NCBI GenBank assembly: GCA_024195585.1
Contig: SWBL01000457.1
Coordinates: forward strand, 1 to 31,945
Length of the DNA: 31,945 nt
Origin: Aureobasidium sp. EXF-3400
Lineage: Eukaryota > Ascomycota > Dothideomycetes > Dothideales > Saccotheciaceae
Direction: 5' to 3'
In this document: piece after piece, positions 1-10,404 of the stretch
Numbering within the stretch: position 1 is the first letter of the stretch
Layout of the letters: every line of letters starts with the position of its first letter
Translations under genes and position numbers: made by a program
The notes under the pieces: model-generated
What the model saw: the letters and a program-made list of their open reading frames with translations, nothing else
What the model was told of the DNA's origin: nothing
Databases searched by the model: none

Positions 1-96
<96 letters not shown>

Positions 97-883
97 ACAA
101 TTCTCCTCTGCGTGGGGGAAGGTGTTGTTTACGGTGTGTGGCATTCGCATTGGTGGCCTTCGACTTGTGGGTTGCTGGGGGTCTGTGATGATCCTCCTCT
201 TTTCCATTGGCGCGTGTGAACTGGGGGAAAAGGGAAAATGTTAAAAGGGATCCCAAAACTTTTTCATGATGGCATAGGCAAGAATATTCCAAAAGCGATA
301 CTTTTGCTGTTCCCATCATCCCTGCGCACGATGCAGCTGTCCACGTCGTTAGCGAGCCAGACAAGAAGAAACGAAAATCGCTGTTGTGTTGTCGAACAAA
401 AAAAGCAAGCAAACCAAAACGAGACAAAGACCTTTTCTATTTTCATCTTGCGATATGTCGCAACGCGATGCGTTGCGGAATCGTTCATTCATATGATACT
501 AGGACTATTTGATGTGACTTTTCGAGCTACCACGAATAGATGGCCAGCACTTGCTCTCCACAGAGCCTATCCGGCGCCGTTGTCTGACACAGCCATCAAT
601 GTATGTGACTGGTCCACTTCCGAACCCTGATTCTACTCGGTAAGGTCATCTGCTCCGTTATGCCTTGTCATGTCAAGACAAGTATATGCCGTTAATCGGA
701 TGCCATCACTCCACGACGGAAGCGGCGTGAGTGTCGTAGCATCTAGCCACTGCTTCTGCCTACAACCTAGAATACCGTAAGGAGGGGACTTGGTCGCTCA
801 CAGCCAATGAGCAGGAAGATTCTGTAAGATCAAAAATGTGTTACAGTCCTTGATGTGAAATGGTGTCTCGGCAGTCTTCATGT
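97..883. other. Intergenic region between convergent RPS16 and NSE1
   Basis: This holds the 3' flanks of two converging genes. Short open frames on both strands (for example 238-630 plus) have no recognisable protein character and no splice partners. An A-rich stretch lies near 395-425. I see no RNA gene or repeat here. Confidence 0.6.
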
Positions 884-1946
884 TCAACCTTCATCGCCTG
901 TTGAGTCGTTTGGTGAATCGTCTGCACCGTCGGTTTGCGCTGTAGCAGAGCGTCTTCTCGAAGCACCGGTGCCGTTGGTACTCCTCCTGTTTTGCAGGGC
1001 TGCTCTCTCGCCTACTGGCGGGGCGTCTTTCCAATCTTTCTTGCATACCGGACAGCGCTCGTTGTTGTTTTGTGCTCTGAAGGCCATGCGCTTGCAATGG
1101 TGATGTAACCTACCAGAGCAGTCGAGATCGGGGCATCTTTCTCCCTATCTTGAGTGTTAGCAGCTTGACAAAGTCAGTGCAGATAGGACAAAAGATACCA
1201 TTGTAATTATGGCCTTGCAGGCAGAGCAGTTCTTGATCCTCTCGTCGTCGTCGTCATTGTATGTTTCAACCAGCCAGCCACGCAACTCCATCAAAGCACG
1301 TGGGGTCAGGGTATAATAGTCTTTCTTGCTAAGCTCAAACCAGCCCTCGTCGACCATGGCCTGTAGCATTCTTTGAGCTTGCATCATGGTCAGGCTCTGA
1401 GACTGAGCACCTTGTGTGGGTTCAGCATCTTGAGTTTGGGTGGTTGGTGGTTTTGCTAGCCTCAAAGCCTCAGTGGATCTTACAGCAAGCACCTCGCTGC
1501 GATAAGTGTTGTTTGTCTCAAACATGGCATCGAGACAGCGTTTGACAAAGGCGATCTCGTCTGGGGTATGTGTGGTTGCAAGTTGGGTGATGGAGTCCGA
1601 AGAGACGTTTACGAGAGCGTAGATGCGAGAGCGATCGTGCTGAGAGAGGGTTTCTCTGATTTCGAGATCGAAGGGAGAGATGGCGGCATTGGTGACGTTG
1701 ATGTAGTTTGAGACATCTTGTTCTGTGATGTCGGCAGGCTGGATATCGCGGCCATCTTGTGCTTGTGCATGTGAGATGTTTGTGTTGAGTAGTTAAGAGG
1801 GCGGGCTGGGTACCTTGAGCTTTCTCAATGGCAGCAACAATGGGTCTGGCTTGTTCGAAGGTGAGAGTTGCGCGAGATAGGAAAGACTGCAAGAAGGCGC
1901 GGTGGCTGTTGTTGTAGATGGGGTCGTTCTCGCCGCTGTCGGACAT
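884..1946 (-). CDS. NSE1: Nse1, RING-like E3 subunit of the SMC5/6 complex
   Basis: Three exons on the minus strand: 1946-1814, 1755-1199 and 1144-884, giving 316 aa. Introns are 1813-1756 and 1198-1145; the second has a GCTAAC branch site. Nse1 pairs with Nse3 in the SMC5/6 complex, which acts in DNA repair and recombination in the nucleus. The N-terminal part has the winged-helix look of the family (SHRAFLQSFLSRATLTFEQA). A C4HC3 RING-like domain is split by intron 2: C221, C224, C234, C239, H244, C247, C261, C264, ending in CPVCKKDW. The tail after the RING is short and polar. The start at 1946 (MSDSGEND) fits the family; the in-frame ATG at 1994 would add 16 residues that do not look conserved. 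Assignment rests on the RING spacing and overall layout. Confidence 0.88.
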
Positions 1947-2581
1947 GGTGACTATGTGGATGTGATGGACGAGAAAGTGCACCGAGATGGACAAGCAACG
2001 AGTTTGGTGAAGACGCGTTTCGAACTTGGCCGCGTCGCATGGTCATCACACTTCCTTCTTGGGCGCGCTGCTGCGGCTTGCCGCTTCCTCGAACCACCCC
2101 ATCTTGCCATCTTCAGACATCTGGTTTCTTTGTCCGGAGTAAGTATGTGACTGATACCATCTTCCCCTATCATCTTCATTGAAAAGCACAAACACCACCC
2201 ATATTTGGTTGGCAACTTTGCAATTCTCCGGCTGCATACAACATGCAGTCGTCTTTCACACACCCTCTGCTCATCAGCACTTCCATCTACGAAAAGAGGA
2301 AGCAAACAAAGTTATTTGGTGGAACTGATATAGCCCGCAATATTCACAATATCCTGAATCCCAAGAAAAGGTCCAGACGACCTAAACCCTTCGCTGTTTC
2401 TTCCTTCACTCTGCCTTATCGCTCTATCACCATGAATCACTCCAATGACAAATTGACCAATGCTAAACCGAACAAGAAGAAGAAACACAACAAGAAGAAA
2501 GCCGAACAAAACAACCAACCTCCCCAAAATACCCATCGAGCTCAGCCTCTCCACCTGTCAACTGCACTCCCATCGCGAAGC
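1947..2581. promoter_or_regulatory. Divergent intergenic region between NSE1 and HRI1
   Basis: About 635 bp separate the two divergent start codons, so both promoters should lie here. I see no clear TATA box. Open frames inside it on both strands lack family signals. An ATG at 2432 is in frame with HRI1 and would add a lysine-rich N-terminal extension; see the HRI1 entry. Confidence 0.5.
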
Positions 2582-3512
2582 ATGGCTGAGTCACAGAGAA
2601 ACGAGCCCGGCATCTCCGAAAGAAGAGGCATCAGATGGGTGTGTAATGAATTGCTTTTCACAATACCCATGTGCTTACCACCTTCCTCAGCTTCCTGACG
2701 AGCCCAAACTCGAGGAACCAACTTCCACATTGGTCTTGACCGGCTCGCGAGGCCATTTTGTCGACATTCGCATCTTCTGCAACCCACGAGAATCATTACC
2801 TAATGAAGGTGCGTCCAAGATCATATGCTTCTTGTTCCAATTTTTCAAATTGAGCAGAGCCTCTGCTTGCAAATCTGTCTCAACGCCGACTAACGACCTC
2901 ATAGGCGGTCCATCAAGTCTCCTCGATTGGGGAATCGCGGGTAAATCAACAAGCACAGTCATCGATGGACCTTCACTAGATCATCCATCCAACCCACCAC
3001 CACCCACAGATGGATCTTCAAGGTCTGTCTGCCATACCACATTCTCGCACTGGATTGATAGCCGCACCGACACTCCTGGTCCCGATCAGGGTGACATGTA
3101 TCCCCAACCCAACAACACAACCCTCGAACTCGGCGCAATGTACAACCCCCTTACAAACTCAGAGCAAGCCTATGAAGAACTCTGGGTCGACTACTCTGCT
3201 TCTGCCATACAAGACACACGCTGGAGTGTCGTTATCGATCTGGACGATCCCGACCACAATGCAAAAGGACGTGTCGTTCGTGTGGGTGAACATTGTCAAG
3301 GTATTTTGAAGGTCGGCGAGCACGTAACTGTCGAGCGCTGGAGGTTTGAAGTGTCAGGAAAAGAAAGCAAAGGCGATTGGAAACGTCTTGCTAGGTTGGG
3401 TGATCTGTTCCTGCCCGTCTCACTAGCATTTACACCCGAGCAAGTGATCGAGGGCAATGTTCTGACCTACGGAGATTACACATGGGTCGTCAAGGAGGTG
3501 TACTCTTGGTGA
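2582..3512 (+). CDS. HRI1: Hri1 family protein
   Basis: Exons 2582-2638, 2691-2808 and 2905-3512 give 260 aa, close to yeast Hri1 (about 244 aa). Introns are 2639-2690 and 2809-2904; the second carries a GACTAAC branch site. Family signals in order: SERRGIRW near the N-terminus, EEPTSTLVLTG, GHFVDIRIF, LLDWGIAG, HWIDSRT, GDMYPQPNNTTLELG, GRVVRVGEHCQGILKVGE and VTVERWRFE. In yeast, Hri1 is a cytosolic beta-barrel-like protein reported to interact with Hrr25 and Sec72; its biochemical role is unsettled. The start at 2582 was chosen because the family normally begins just before the xRW motif. ATG 2432 is in frame upstream without a stop, so a 50-residue Lys-rich extension cannot be excluded. 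Confidence 0.87.
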
Positions 3513-3983
3513 TCTTGAAGCGCTTGAGTAGAACACAGCTTGTGCATACTGCCAGAAGTAAACAGGATTGCTCTTATGAATATCAACTCTTCTCCATTAC
3601 AAGAACACATTGACTTGTGAAGAGCATAAACAGCAACAATATAGACTCAGAGTCGGAATACGTACTTGCAAGAGCGCTGTATTCACGAAGGCCATGAGGC
3701 AATAATGGTATTGGTCAGTTTGATACAATAAAATCTCAAGTTTCGACCCTGACCCTGTCCAAATAAGCGCCCCATTCTGAACCACAAAGACTGAAGCAAA
3801 AAATCATGGCTGCAATCACTATTTCAATGCAATGCTTATCATGCTAATTCCTGCAACAAAAATAGGCTCGATAATTTCCCTATCAGCCTCTCTATCGTTC
3901 CTTCTCCTCCACGCGTCCACCTGCCACAATCCTCCAACTTGCTTCTTCTCTCCTACAGATCTGATCTTGCACTTTTAAGCAGT
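3513..3983. other. Intergenic region between convergent HRI1 and ALE1
   Basis: This holds the 3' flanks of two converging genes. It is AT-richer than the coding sequence. A pyrimidine-rich stretch lies at about 3890-3960. No gene, RNA or repeat is supported. Confidence 0.6.
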
Positions 3984-5878
3984 CTAGGTGACCTTCTTTC
4001 CAACAGCTTCTGCCTCTTGTCTCAACCTTGCAGGAATAGGCAACCCCTTCCTCTTCCTCTCCTGGATCTCAGTAGTAATCTCCTCGACCATCTCATCCCA
4101 AGCACGACCAGGGTCATCAGGCAAGCCCAAAGTTGGGTTCCTGGTCTCCTTCTCCAAGTCCTTCTTCACCTGTTCCTCGCTAGGTTTGGAGTGTTGCTTG
4201 ACCTTTTGCTGCAGGAACTGCTTTCCGGGAGAAAGAAGGAAGAGCGAAGTTGCGGTTACGCCGATGATGGTGTAGAAGTAGACGCGCTGCCAGATCTCGA
4301 GAGAGTCGCCGAAGCCGAGGAAGATGAATGGGGCGACTGTGAAGGAGAAGGCGAGTTGGGTGCATAGCCAGGTGAAGATGTCGTAGTAGCGCTTCGAAGG
4401 CATGGCTTTTGTGCCGTCGGCGCTCATGAAGAAGGGACGAATCAGGCGACGCGAGTCTGTTTGTCAAAGGTTAGTCACGAGAGCTTCTTGAAAACCACAT
4501 AAATTATGCAGGACTCACTCTTTGCGGAATTTTGGATAAAGCTTGCGAGCACAAAAGCAAGGTAGTAGCCGGGGTAGAAGCCGTGCCAGAACGCACTAGT
4601 GACAAAGGTAGCCATACTAGCTCTGAAACCGGGCTTCTTACCCTTAGGCGTGACACGCAGATATACGTAGTTTCTCAACCACATGTTGGTGTTGATGTTC
4701 CAGTTGCCCAGATAGGCATGGCTGTTCTGAGCCAATTCAATTCCAAGAGGCTTCACGTTCTGCAGTCTGTTCCAATCGGCCTTTCCGGTCTTGGGGTCTA
4801 TGCCCTTGTACCCAATGCCAGAGAGAATGCAAGCGCCTTCGGTGAGAGACCAGACACCATAATACTTCATACGAGTGGTGAAACCAAGCATGTGCAAGAC
4901 CCAGATGCGACGAAGGAATCCGTACTGCTTGTAGCCGTCAGAAAGCAAGAAGTCGGTGTAGTAGTAGCCGGAGAACTGTAGGAAGGCAAGAATCCAGAGA
5001 AGACCGAATGCGGCTTTCCAGGCTGCAGGTGTACCACTGCGAGGGATCTTGCGTTGCTTGCGAGTTGGGGGAGCCTTTGAGGGGTCGACACCTGGAGGAA
5101 GCTCAAACATGGTAGTCTCGATCCATCTTCTGTAATCCACATAGTCGAAGGCAGGACCTGCAAACAGCGAGGGAAAGAAGAACACGAAGCCAGCATAATC
5201 AAGCAGACTAGGCAACTTTCTCAAAGCGCGTTCCTTCTGGTGATCGGTCAGGGTGGCTTCGGGCAGTGTGCCATCATAGACATTCCAGCAGAAGGCTGTC
5301 AATTTCATGACCAAGACCATCTGGGCACCAGTAATGTCGATGGTGCTAGGGTCGTTGACGATCTGGCGGTAGATGTGGTTGACAGACATGTGCCCCATGA
5401 GGAAGACGAAGCCAACCCATGGCATATAAGGTCCCTGTATGTATGCCGCAATCGCATATGCACCTATAGAGCTGATCAAGATGGTACGTAGACCAGCCCA
5501 CAGATCGAACAGCCCGACCAAGTAGAACATAGAAACTCTGTTGAAGTCAGTATAGCAAAGCGAAAAGGGCTACGTAGTAATGCATACACAATGATAAACA
5601 CATTCTTCTGCGCGGGCTTCGAGTCGGGTATGCGTTTGAGTACTCCTGCCAGAGGATATGACAACAAAAAGGAGAAGATGAGTTTTACTGTATACCGTTA
5701 GCCAAGTTGACATCGAATTCAACCGAGCGATACATACATTCATCGGGTGCTGCGCCCAGTTTGCCAGCCACGTAGACAAACGCTACAAGCTCATGTCAGT
5801 AGAGCTACTTTGTTTGCTTGGCCTCCCTGCAGCGAAGGATTCCACACAGCACTCACGGGCGTTGATATAGGGCAACAT
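3984..5878 (-). CDS. ALE1: Lysophospholipid acyltransferase, MBOAT family (Ale1-like)
   Basis: Five minus-strand exons: 5878-5857, 5782-5738, 5687-5588, 5537-4519 and 4456-3984, giving 552 aa. All four introns (5856-5783, 5737-5688, 5587-5538, 4518-4457) are GT-AG and restore the frame. The product is a polytopic ER membrane enzyme that acylates lysophospholipids with acyl-CoA (Lands cycle). MBOAT signals: LSYPLAGVLKRIPDSKP near residue 35, MGHMSVNHIYRQI near 104, WNINTNMWLRNYVYLRV near 335-350, and the presumed catalytic His at about 374 in SAFWHGFYPGYY. The C-terminal tail is charged and ends KKVT, which fits a KKXX ER-retrieval signal. The first exon is only 22 nt. Its start MLPYIN directly precedes conserved sequence. 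Confidence in the family is high; substrate preference cannot be read from the sequence. Confidence 0.93.
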
Positions 5879-6414
5879 CGTGGAGCTTGCTCGGTGAAGT
5901 CAGTGCTATTAGACCAACAACGCGAGACAGAGTGAACAAGAGGTAGGTCTGGCAGAGTGCTTCAAGGAAGTCCAAGAAGTTTGGCATACGTGGGTGGATA
6001 GGCTGTTTGCTGGGATGACGTAGCACAAGATTTTATGACTTGGTTATACATGTCATGTACACCTTCCATCCAACACAAAACATGAACAATAGAGTCGTTC
6101 GAAGCGATCAAATGGTGCAAGAACAAGTCACTGATTGCGAAAAAGTAGAGAACAGTAAAAGACAACATGCTCATATGCGACTATACATGCTGGCGACTTG
6201 GCCATTGCGATGCATGAAGCAGTGCTTTCATAAATACTTCTATAGGAAGCCTCAATCAACACGGGCTCTCTGGGGCAACACTCCTTATCACTCTCCAACG
6301 TCTTCTGTATGCGCTTCTTAGTTTGTAAGAGAGGGCTGCTCCATGTGTCACACAGACAACGCTGCCCTTTTGTCGGATGAAGCAGGGATTAGGAAATTCG
6401 AAGGGGTGAGGTGT
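5879..6414. other. Intergenic region upstream of ALE1 and downstream of cofilin
   Basis: Both neighbours are on the minus strand, so this should carry the ALE1 promoter and the cofilin 3' UTR. Short open frames (for example 6040-6321 plus) show no family resemblance. No TATA box or RNA gene was recognised. Confidence 0.5.
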
Positions 6415-7109
6415 TTAGCGGCCCTTGGCGACTCTGGAGACGATGCTCTCGTACTCGATGTCATCAGGGTCGTTGGCCTGAATGTCGGCGGCGAGGCCGT
6501 TGAGGGCGCGCTTGATGGCTTCCTTGGAGGACGAGTACATCATGCGGGGCTGGGATGAGAGCAATTAGTATGTGTAATTTGAATGTTTGAAACGAAGGAG
6601 CTCACGTATTGCGATGCATCATCAGGGACCCAGGCGATGAAGGTAATCTTGCTTCTGCAATAGGCGTCAGTATGCGGCGACAAGGCGACAGGATTTGTAG
6701 ACGGCGCACCTCTTGCCCTCGCCAGCAGTGTCGTACTCGACATCGTAGACGGCGTATCTGCCACCAATGCCCTCGTTTCCTCTTCGGTCCTTGCTCTTTG
6801 CGTTGAGGAGCTTCTCGCGGAAGACGGAGTAGTTGGCCTCGGTGGACGAGTCCTCGACGACAATCTCCTTCCAGTCGTCCGAGATCTTGTAGATGATCCA
6901 CTTGGTCGACTTGCCGAGCTTGAGGTCGTTGAATGCGGTGATGCACTCGGGTGCAACGGAAACACTGTCGGCGGTCATCAGCGCCAGGATTCGTAGGTTG
7001 GGCCGCAGTCAGGGCGGGAGAGATGGGCAAAGGTGAACATACCCTGATTGGGCCTAGAAGATGTCAGGTTGGCACATTGATTAATTGAATAGCTGGAAGG
7101 ACATACCAT
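6415..7109 (-). CDS. COF1: Cofilin (ADF/cofilin actin-severing protein)
   Basis: Five minus-strand exons: 7109-7107, 7053-7043, 6964-6710, 6654-6606 and 6549-6415, giving 150 aa, a normal cofilin length. The first exon is just the ATG and the second is 11 nt, so the protein begins MAQSGVSVAPECITAFNDLK. Introns (7106-7054, 7042-6965, 6709-6655, 6605-6550) are all GT-AG. Cofilin binds ADP-actin, severs and depolymerises filaments, and drives cytoskeletal turnover. Signals: GVSVAPEC at the N-terminus with a likely regulatory Ser4, KWIIYKISDD, RYAVYDVEYDT, the GEGKRSKITFIAWVPDDA segment, and the long actin-binding helix MMYSSSKEAIKRAL. The ATG-only exon explains why a simple open frame would start wrongly at MTADSVS, which is intron sequence. 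Confidence 0.94.
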
Positions 7110-7771
7110 CTTGTTTTTCTGTCTAGCAGGTCTGAGACACGATGGTGGCTGTCGGAGCGGTGTCAGCCGTCAGTGTTAAATAGCGCCAGGTGGAGGCAAC
7201 AGCATTCAGGTCAAGAGCACATTGGCAAGACAGGCTGCCATTGTACGCGTGTGCAGAAGAGGGCGACAACATACCGGATAGGAAGGTGGGTTGCAAAGGT
7301 TGTTGTGGTGTTGTGGTAGACAACAACTGGTGGTGCTGGCGCCAGCTTGCTGCCCCTCCCATGGCCTACTCCGCGGCGACTTCCTCTCCTGCTTGACACA
7401 CACACGTGACATCTCGATCATGACGACGCCAATTCAGCCTCATTTCGCTGCAACCAGCACATTCGCATGTTGCATGTATCAGACTGACCTCTCTGATATC
7501 CAGCTGGTACTCGATTCAATCATCACCAGCATGCTGTCAAATTCATCACGCACTCCGGAACGAAATTCAGAAAGTAAACCATCTCGATTCGTACAAATAC
7601 ATATCGCTAAACCCATCCTCTGCTATGCAATCTCAGAGAGGAGAAATGTTTGTACATTAACGACACGGCAGAAATGCCACAGGCTTTTAGCTACAATACA
7701 TAGAAACATGAACGCCCGTCAAAGGCTAAAGGAAATTTGGGGTATCATCGACTCTTCAAGCTGCGGTTGGC
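7110..7771. other. Intergenic region between cofilin and HSP60
   Basis: This carries the cofilin promoter and the HSP60 3' UTR, since both neighbours are on the minus strand. Open frames on both strands (for example 7291-7824 plus) do not resemble proteins, and the plus one runs into the HSP60 antisense. Nothing else is recognised. Confidence 0.5.
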
Positions 7772-9637
7772 TTAGAACATGCCGCCGCCCATACCGCCCA
7801 TGCCACCGCCCATGCCACCCATAGGGGGCATGCCGGGGCCCTTCTCCTCGGGTGCCTCAACGATGGCAACCTCAGTGGTACCGAGGAGCGAGGCAACACC
7901 AGAGGCGTCTCTGAGACCGGTGCGGACGACCTTGAAGGGGTCGAGGATACCGGCGGCGATCATGTCGACGTACTCACCCTTGGAGCTGTCGAAACCCTTG
8001 TTGAAATCCGAAGCGAACTCATCCATGATCTTGCCAACAATGACGCTGCCTTCGGCACCGGCGTTCTCGACAATGGCGCGAGCGGGACGGGTGATGGCGC
8101 TCTTGACGATGCTGATACCGAGCTGCTGGTCGAAGTTGGCGGGCTTGAGGTCGTTCAGGGCGTTGGCGGCAGCCTTGATCATGGCAGTACCACCACCAGG
8201 GAGGATACCCTCCTCAACGGCAGCGCGAGTAGCGTTGAGAGCATCAACGAGACGGTCCTTCTTCTCACCGACCTCAACCTCGGAGGAACCACCGACCTTG
8301 ATGACGGCAACACCACCAGAAAGCTTGGCGAGACGCTCCTGGAGCTTCTCCTTCTCGTAGTCGGAAGTGGTGGGGTCGGCAATGACACCACGGATCTGCT
8401 CGCAGCGCTGAGCAACCTGGTCCTTGCTTCCCTCACCGTTGAGGATGACGGTGTCCTCCTTGGTGATGGTGATAGAACCGGTGGAACCGAGCATCTCGGC
8501 GGTAGCCTTGTCGAGCTTAATGTCGAGCTCGTCGGTGAAGACGGTACCGTTGGTCAGGACAGCAAGATCGCCGAGGATGGACTTGCGGTTGTCACCGAAG
8601 CCGGGGGCCTTGACGGCAGCGACCTGAAGCTGGCCACGGAGCTTGTTGAGAATGCAGACAGCAAGAGCCTCACCGTCAATGTCCTCAGCAATGATAACCA
8701 GAGGGCGGCGGAGCTGCTGAGAAGCCTCAAGAGCGGGAACAATGTCCTGGACAGCAGAAATCTTCTTCTCAGAGAGGAGGATGAGGGGCTTCTCGAACTC
8801 GACCTTCTGCGACTTGGTGTCGGTGATGAAGTAAGGCGAGATGAAACCGCGGTCGAACTTCATACCCTCGGTGATTTCGAGCTCATCCTCGATGGTCTTG
8901 CCCTCCTTAACGGTGATAACACCCTCCTTGCCAACCTTCTCCATAGCGCTCGAGAGGAGAGCACCAATGTGGGTGTCGCCGTTGGCGGAAATGGTAGCGA
9001 CTTGAGCAATCTCAGTGCTGGTGGTGACATCGCGCTTGTGGCTCTGGAGGTATTCGATGACGGCCTCGGTGGCGGACTGGATACCGCGTCTCAGGTCCAT
9101 GGGGTTGCAACCAGCGGCGACGTTCTTGACGGTCTCGGAGAAGATGGCGCGAGCGAGGACAGTGGCGGTAGTGGTACCGTCACCAGCGACCTCGTTGGTC
9201 TTGCTGGCAACATCCTGGAGAAGGCGGGCACCAAGGTTCTCGAACTTGTCCTTGAGGACAACGGCCTTGGCGACGGTGACACCATCTGGAACACGTATTA
9301 GCCATCAATCGATCGTGATAGCTTCTGCAGGAGAGAGAGGCGCATACCCTTGGTGATCTTGGGCGAGCCGTAGCTGGACTCGATGAGGACGTTGCGACCC
9401 TTGGGACCCAGAGTAGTGGCGACGGCTCTGGCGAGGGTGTCGATACCGTTGAGCAGAGCTTGTCTGCCCTCAACACCGAACTTGAGCTCCTAGAGGTCGG
9501 GGTGAGCTTGTGGTAGAGGCAAGACTGTGGGTATGCCGTACCTTGTGTGCGAAACGCTGCTGTTGCAGGGAAACAGAACGAAGCTTGGAGGCCGAAAGGG
9601 CAGATGCCCTGGCACGAGAGGTGAAAGCGCGCTGCAT
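7772..9637 (-). CDS. HSP60: Mitochondrial chaperonin Hsp60
   Basis: Three minus-strand exons, 9637-9542, 9489-9348 and 9285-7772, encode 583 aa. Introns are 9541-9490 and 9347-9286. The product is the group I chaperonin of the mitochondrial matrix, which folds imported proteins in an ATP-driven ring with Hsp10. Residues 1 to about 32 form an Arg/Ser/Ala-rich targeting peptide ([18 protein letters not shown]). The mature part then shows [17 protein letters not shown], the ATP-binding segments [12 protein letters not shown] and DGVTVAKA (Asp80) and the [12 protein letters not shown] motif, [17 protein letters not shown], and the [12 protein letters not shown] motif. The tail is the GGM-rich repeat typical of the family, about residues 562-583. 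Codon use is strongly biased to C/G third positions, consistent with high expression. Confidence 0.98.
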
Positions 9638-10404
9638 GTTGGAAATGTACAAAAACTGCAAATAGAATGATATGAACCCGTTTGCTCCTGTTACTCCGCG
9701 AAGCAAATGGCAGACGAGATGAGAAGGGGAAGACGGCGACGGGGAGCGTGGAGTGTCAGGCTGAAAAATATACGACGAGACCCCAGAGCTCGTCCGAGGT
9801 TACAAGGCACATTCTGGATGCTTCGGTTGGTCCGAGCGCCCTTCTATCGTTGCTCATTTTGCCCGATGCCGCGACCAAATCCGACTTCCATCGACTGATC
9901 TGCTCTGCTATTCTTGCGTTCAATTTCATCTGAAATCGCTTCTCAGGTACCTGTCTTGCAGGGATGTACACAGTTGTGATGTAACGACCATCCCACCCAA
10001 TCATCATGCATTCAATGTAACAGACAGAGATATAGCCATTGTGCTGGTGTCAGATGTCACAAACGGCATGCAACCGATTGCATGCTCCAGGTAATACATT
10101 CCTCGTACTCCCATAAGGTCGATTTCAGGCTTTGCGGTTAGCTGCGTCTCATGTTCGTGTATGTGACCTTTCGGTTTGGGCTTTCTGGGGAGAGCTTTCG
10201 TTTGCATGTCTTTGATGGTCGCTCAATTTTCATTCTTTGTCTACCTTCTTCACATTTCCGGCCACAGTCATCACTCTCTTCTTTCACTCGCATGTTTCTG
10301 TTGCTCGCTGTGCCCAACTTTTCTAGCGCAATATAACCAACCACCAACACTACTGCCCAAAGAAACAACCACTATTGAGACGTCTTGGTGCTTAATCCGG
10401 CACA
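9638..10404. promoter_or_regulatory. Divergent intergenic region between HSP60 and the membrane-protein gene
   Basis: About 767 bp between divergent start codons should contain both promoters. A CCAAT pentamer is at 9997-10001. I looked for heat-shock elements (alternating TTC/GAA at 2-base spacing) upstream of HSP60 and found only imperfect spacings near 9920-9945, so none is called. No gene is supported here. Confidence 0.45.

Noticed and set aside
6965..6978. Cofilin start at MTADSVS
   Set aside because: This ATG lies in the predicted second intron. The start-codon-only exon gives the family N-terminus MAQSGVSVAPEC.
7779..8360. Plus-strand 193-codon frame
   Set aside because: It is a codon-bias shadow of HSP60 on the opposite strand, with no family character.
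9638..9960. Heat-shock elements upstream of HSP60
   Set aside because: TTC and GAA triplets occur near 9920-9945 but not at the required 2-base spacing in three alternating units.
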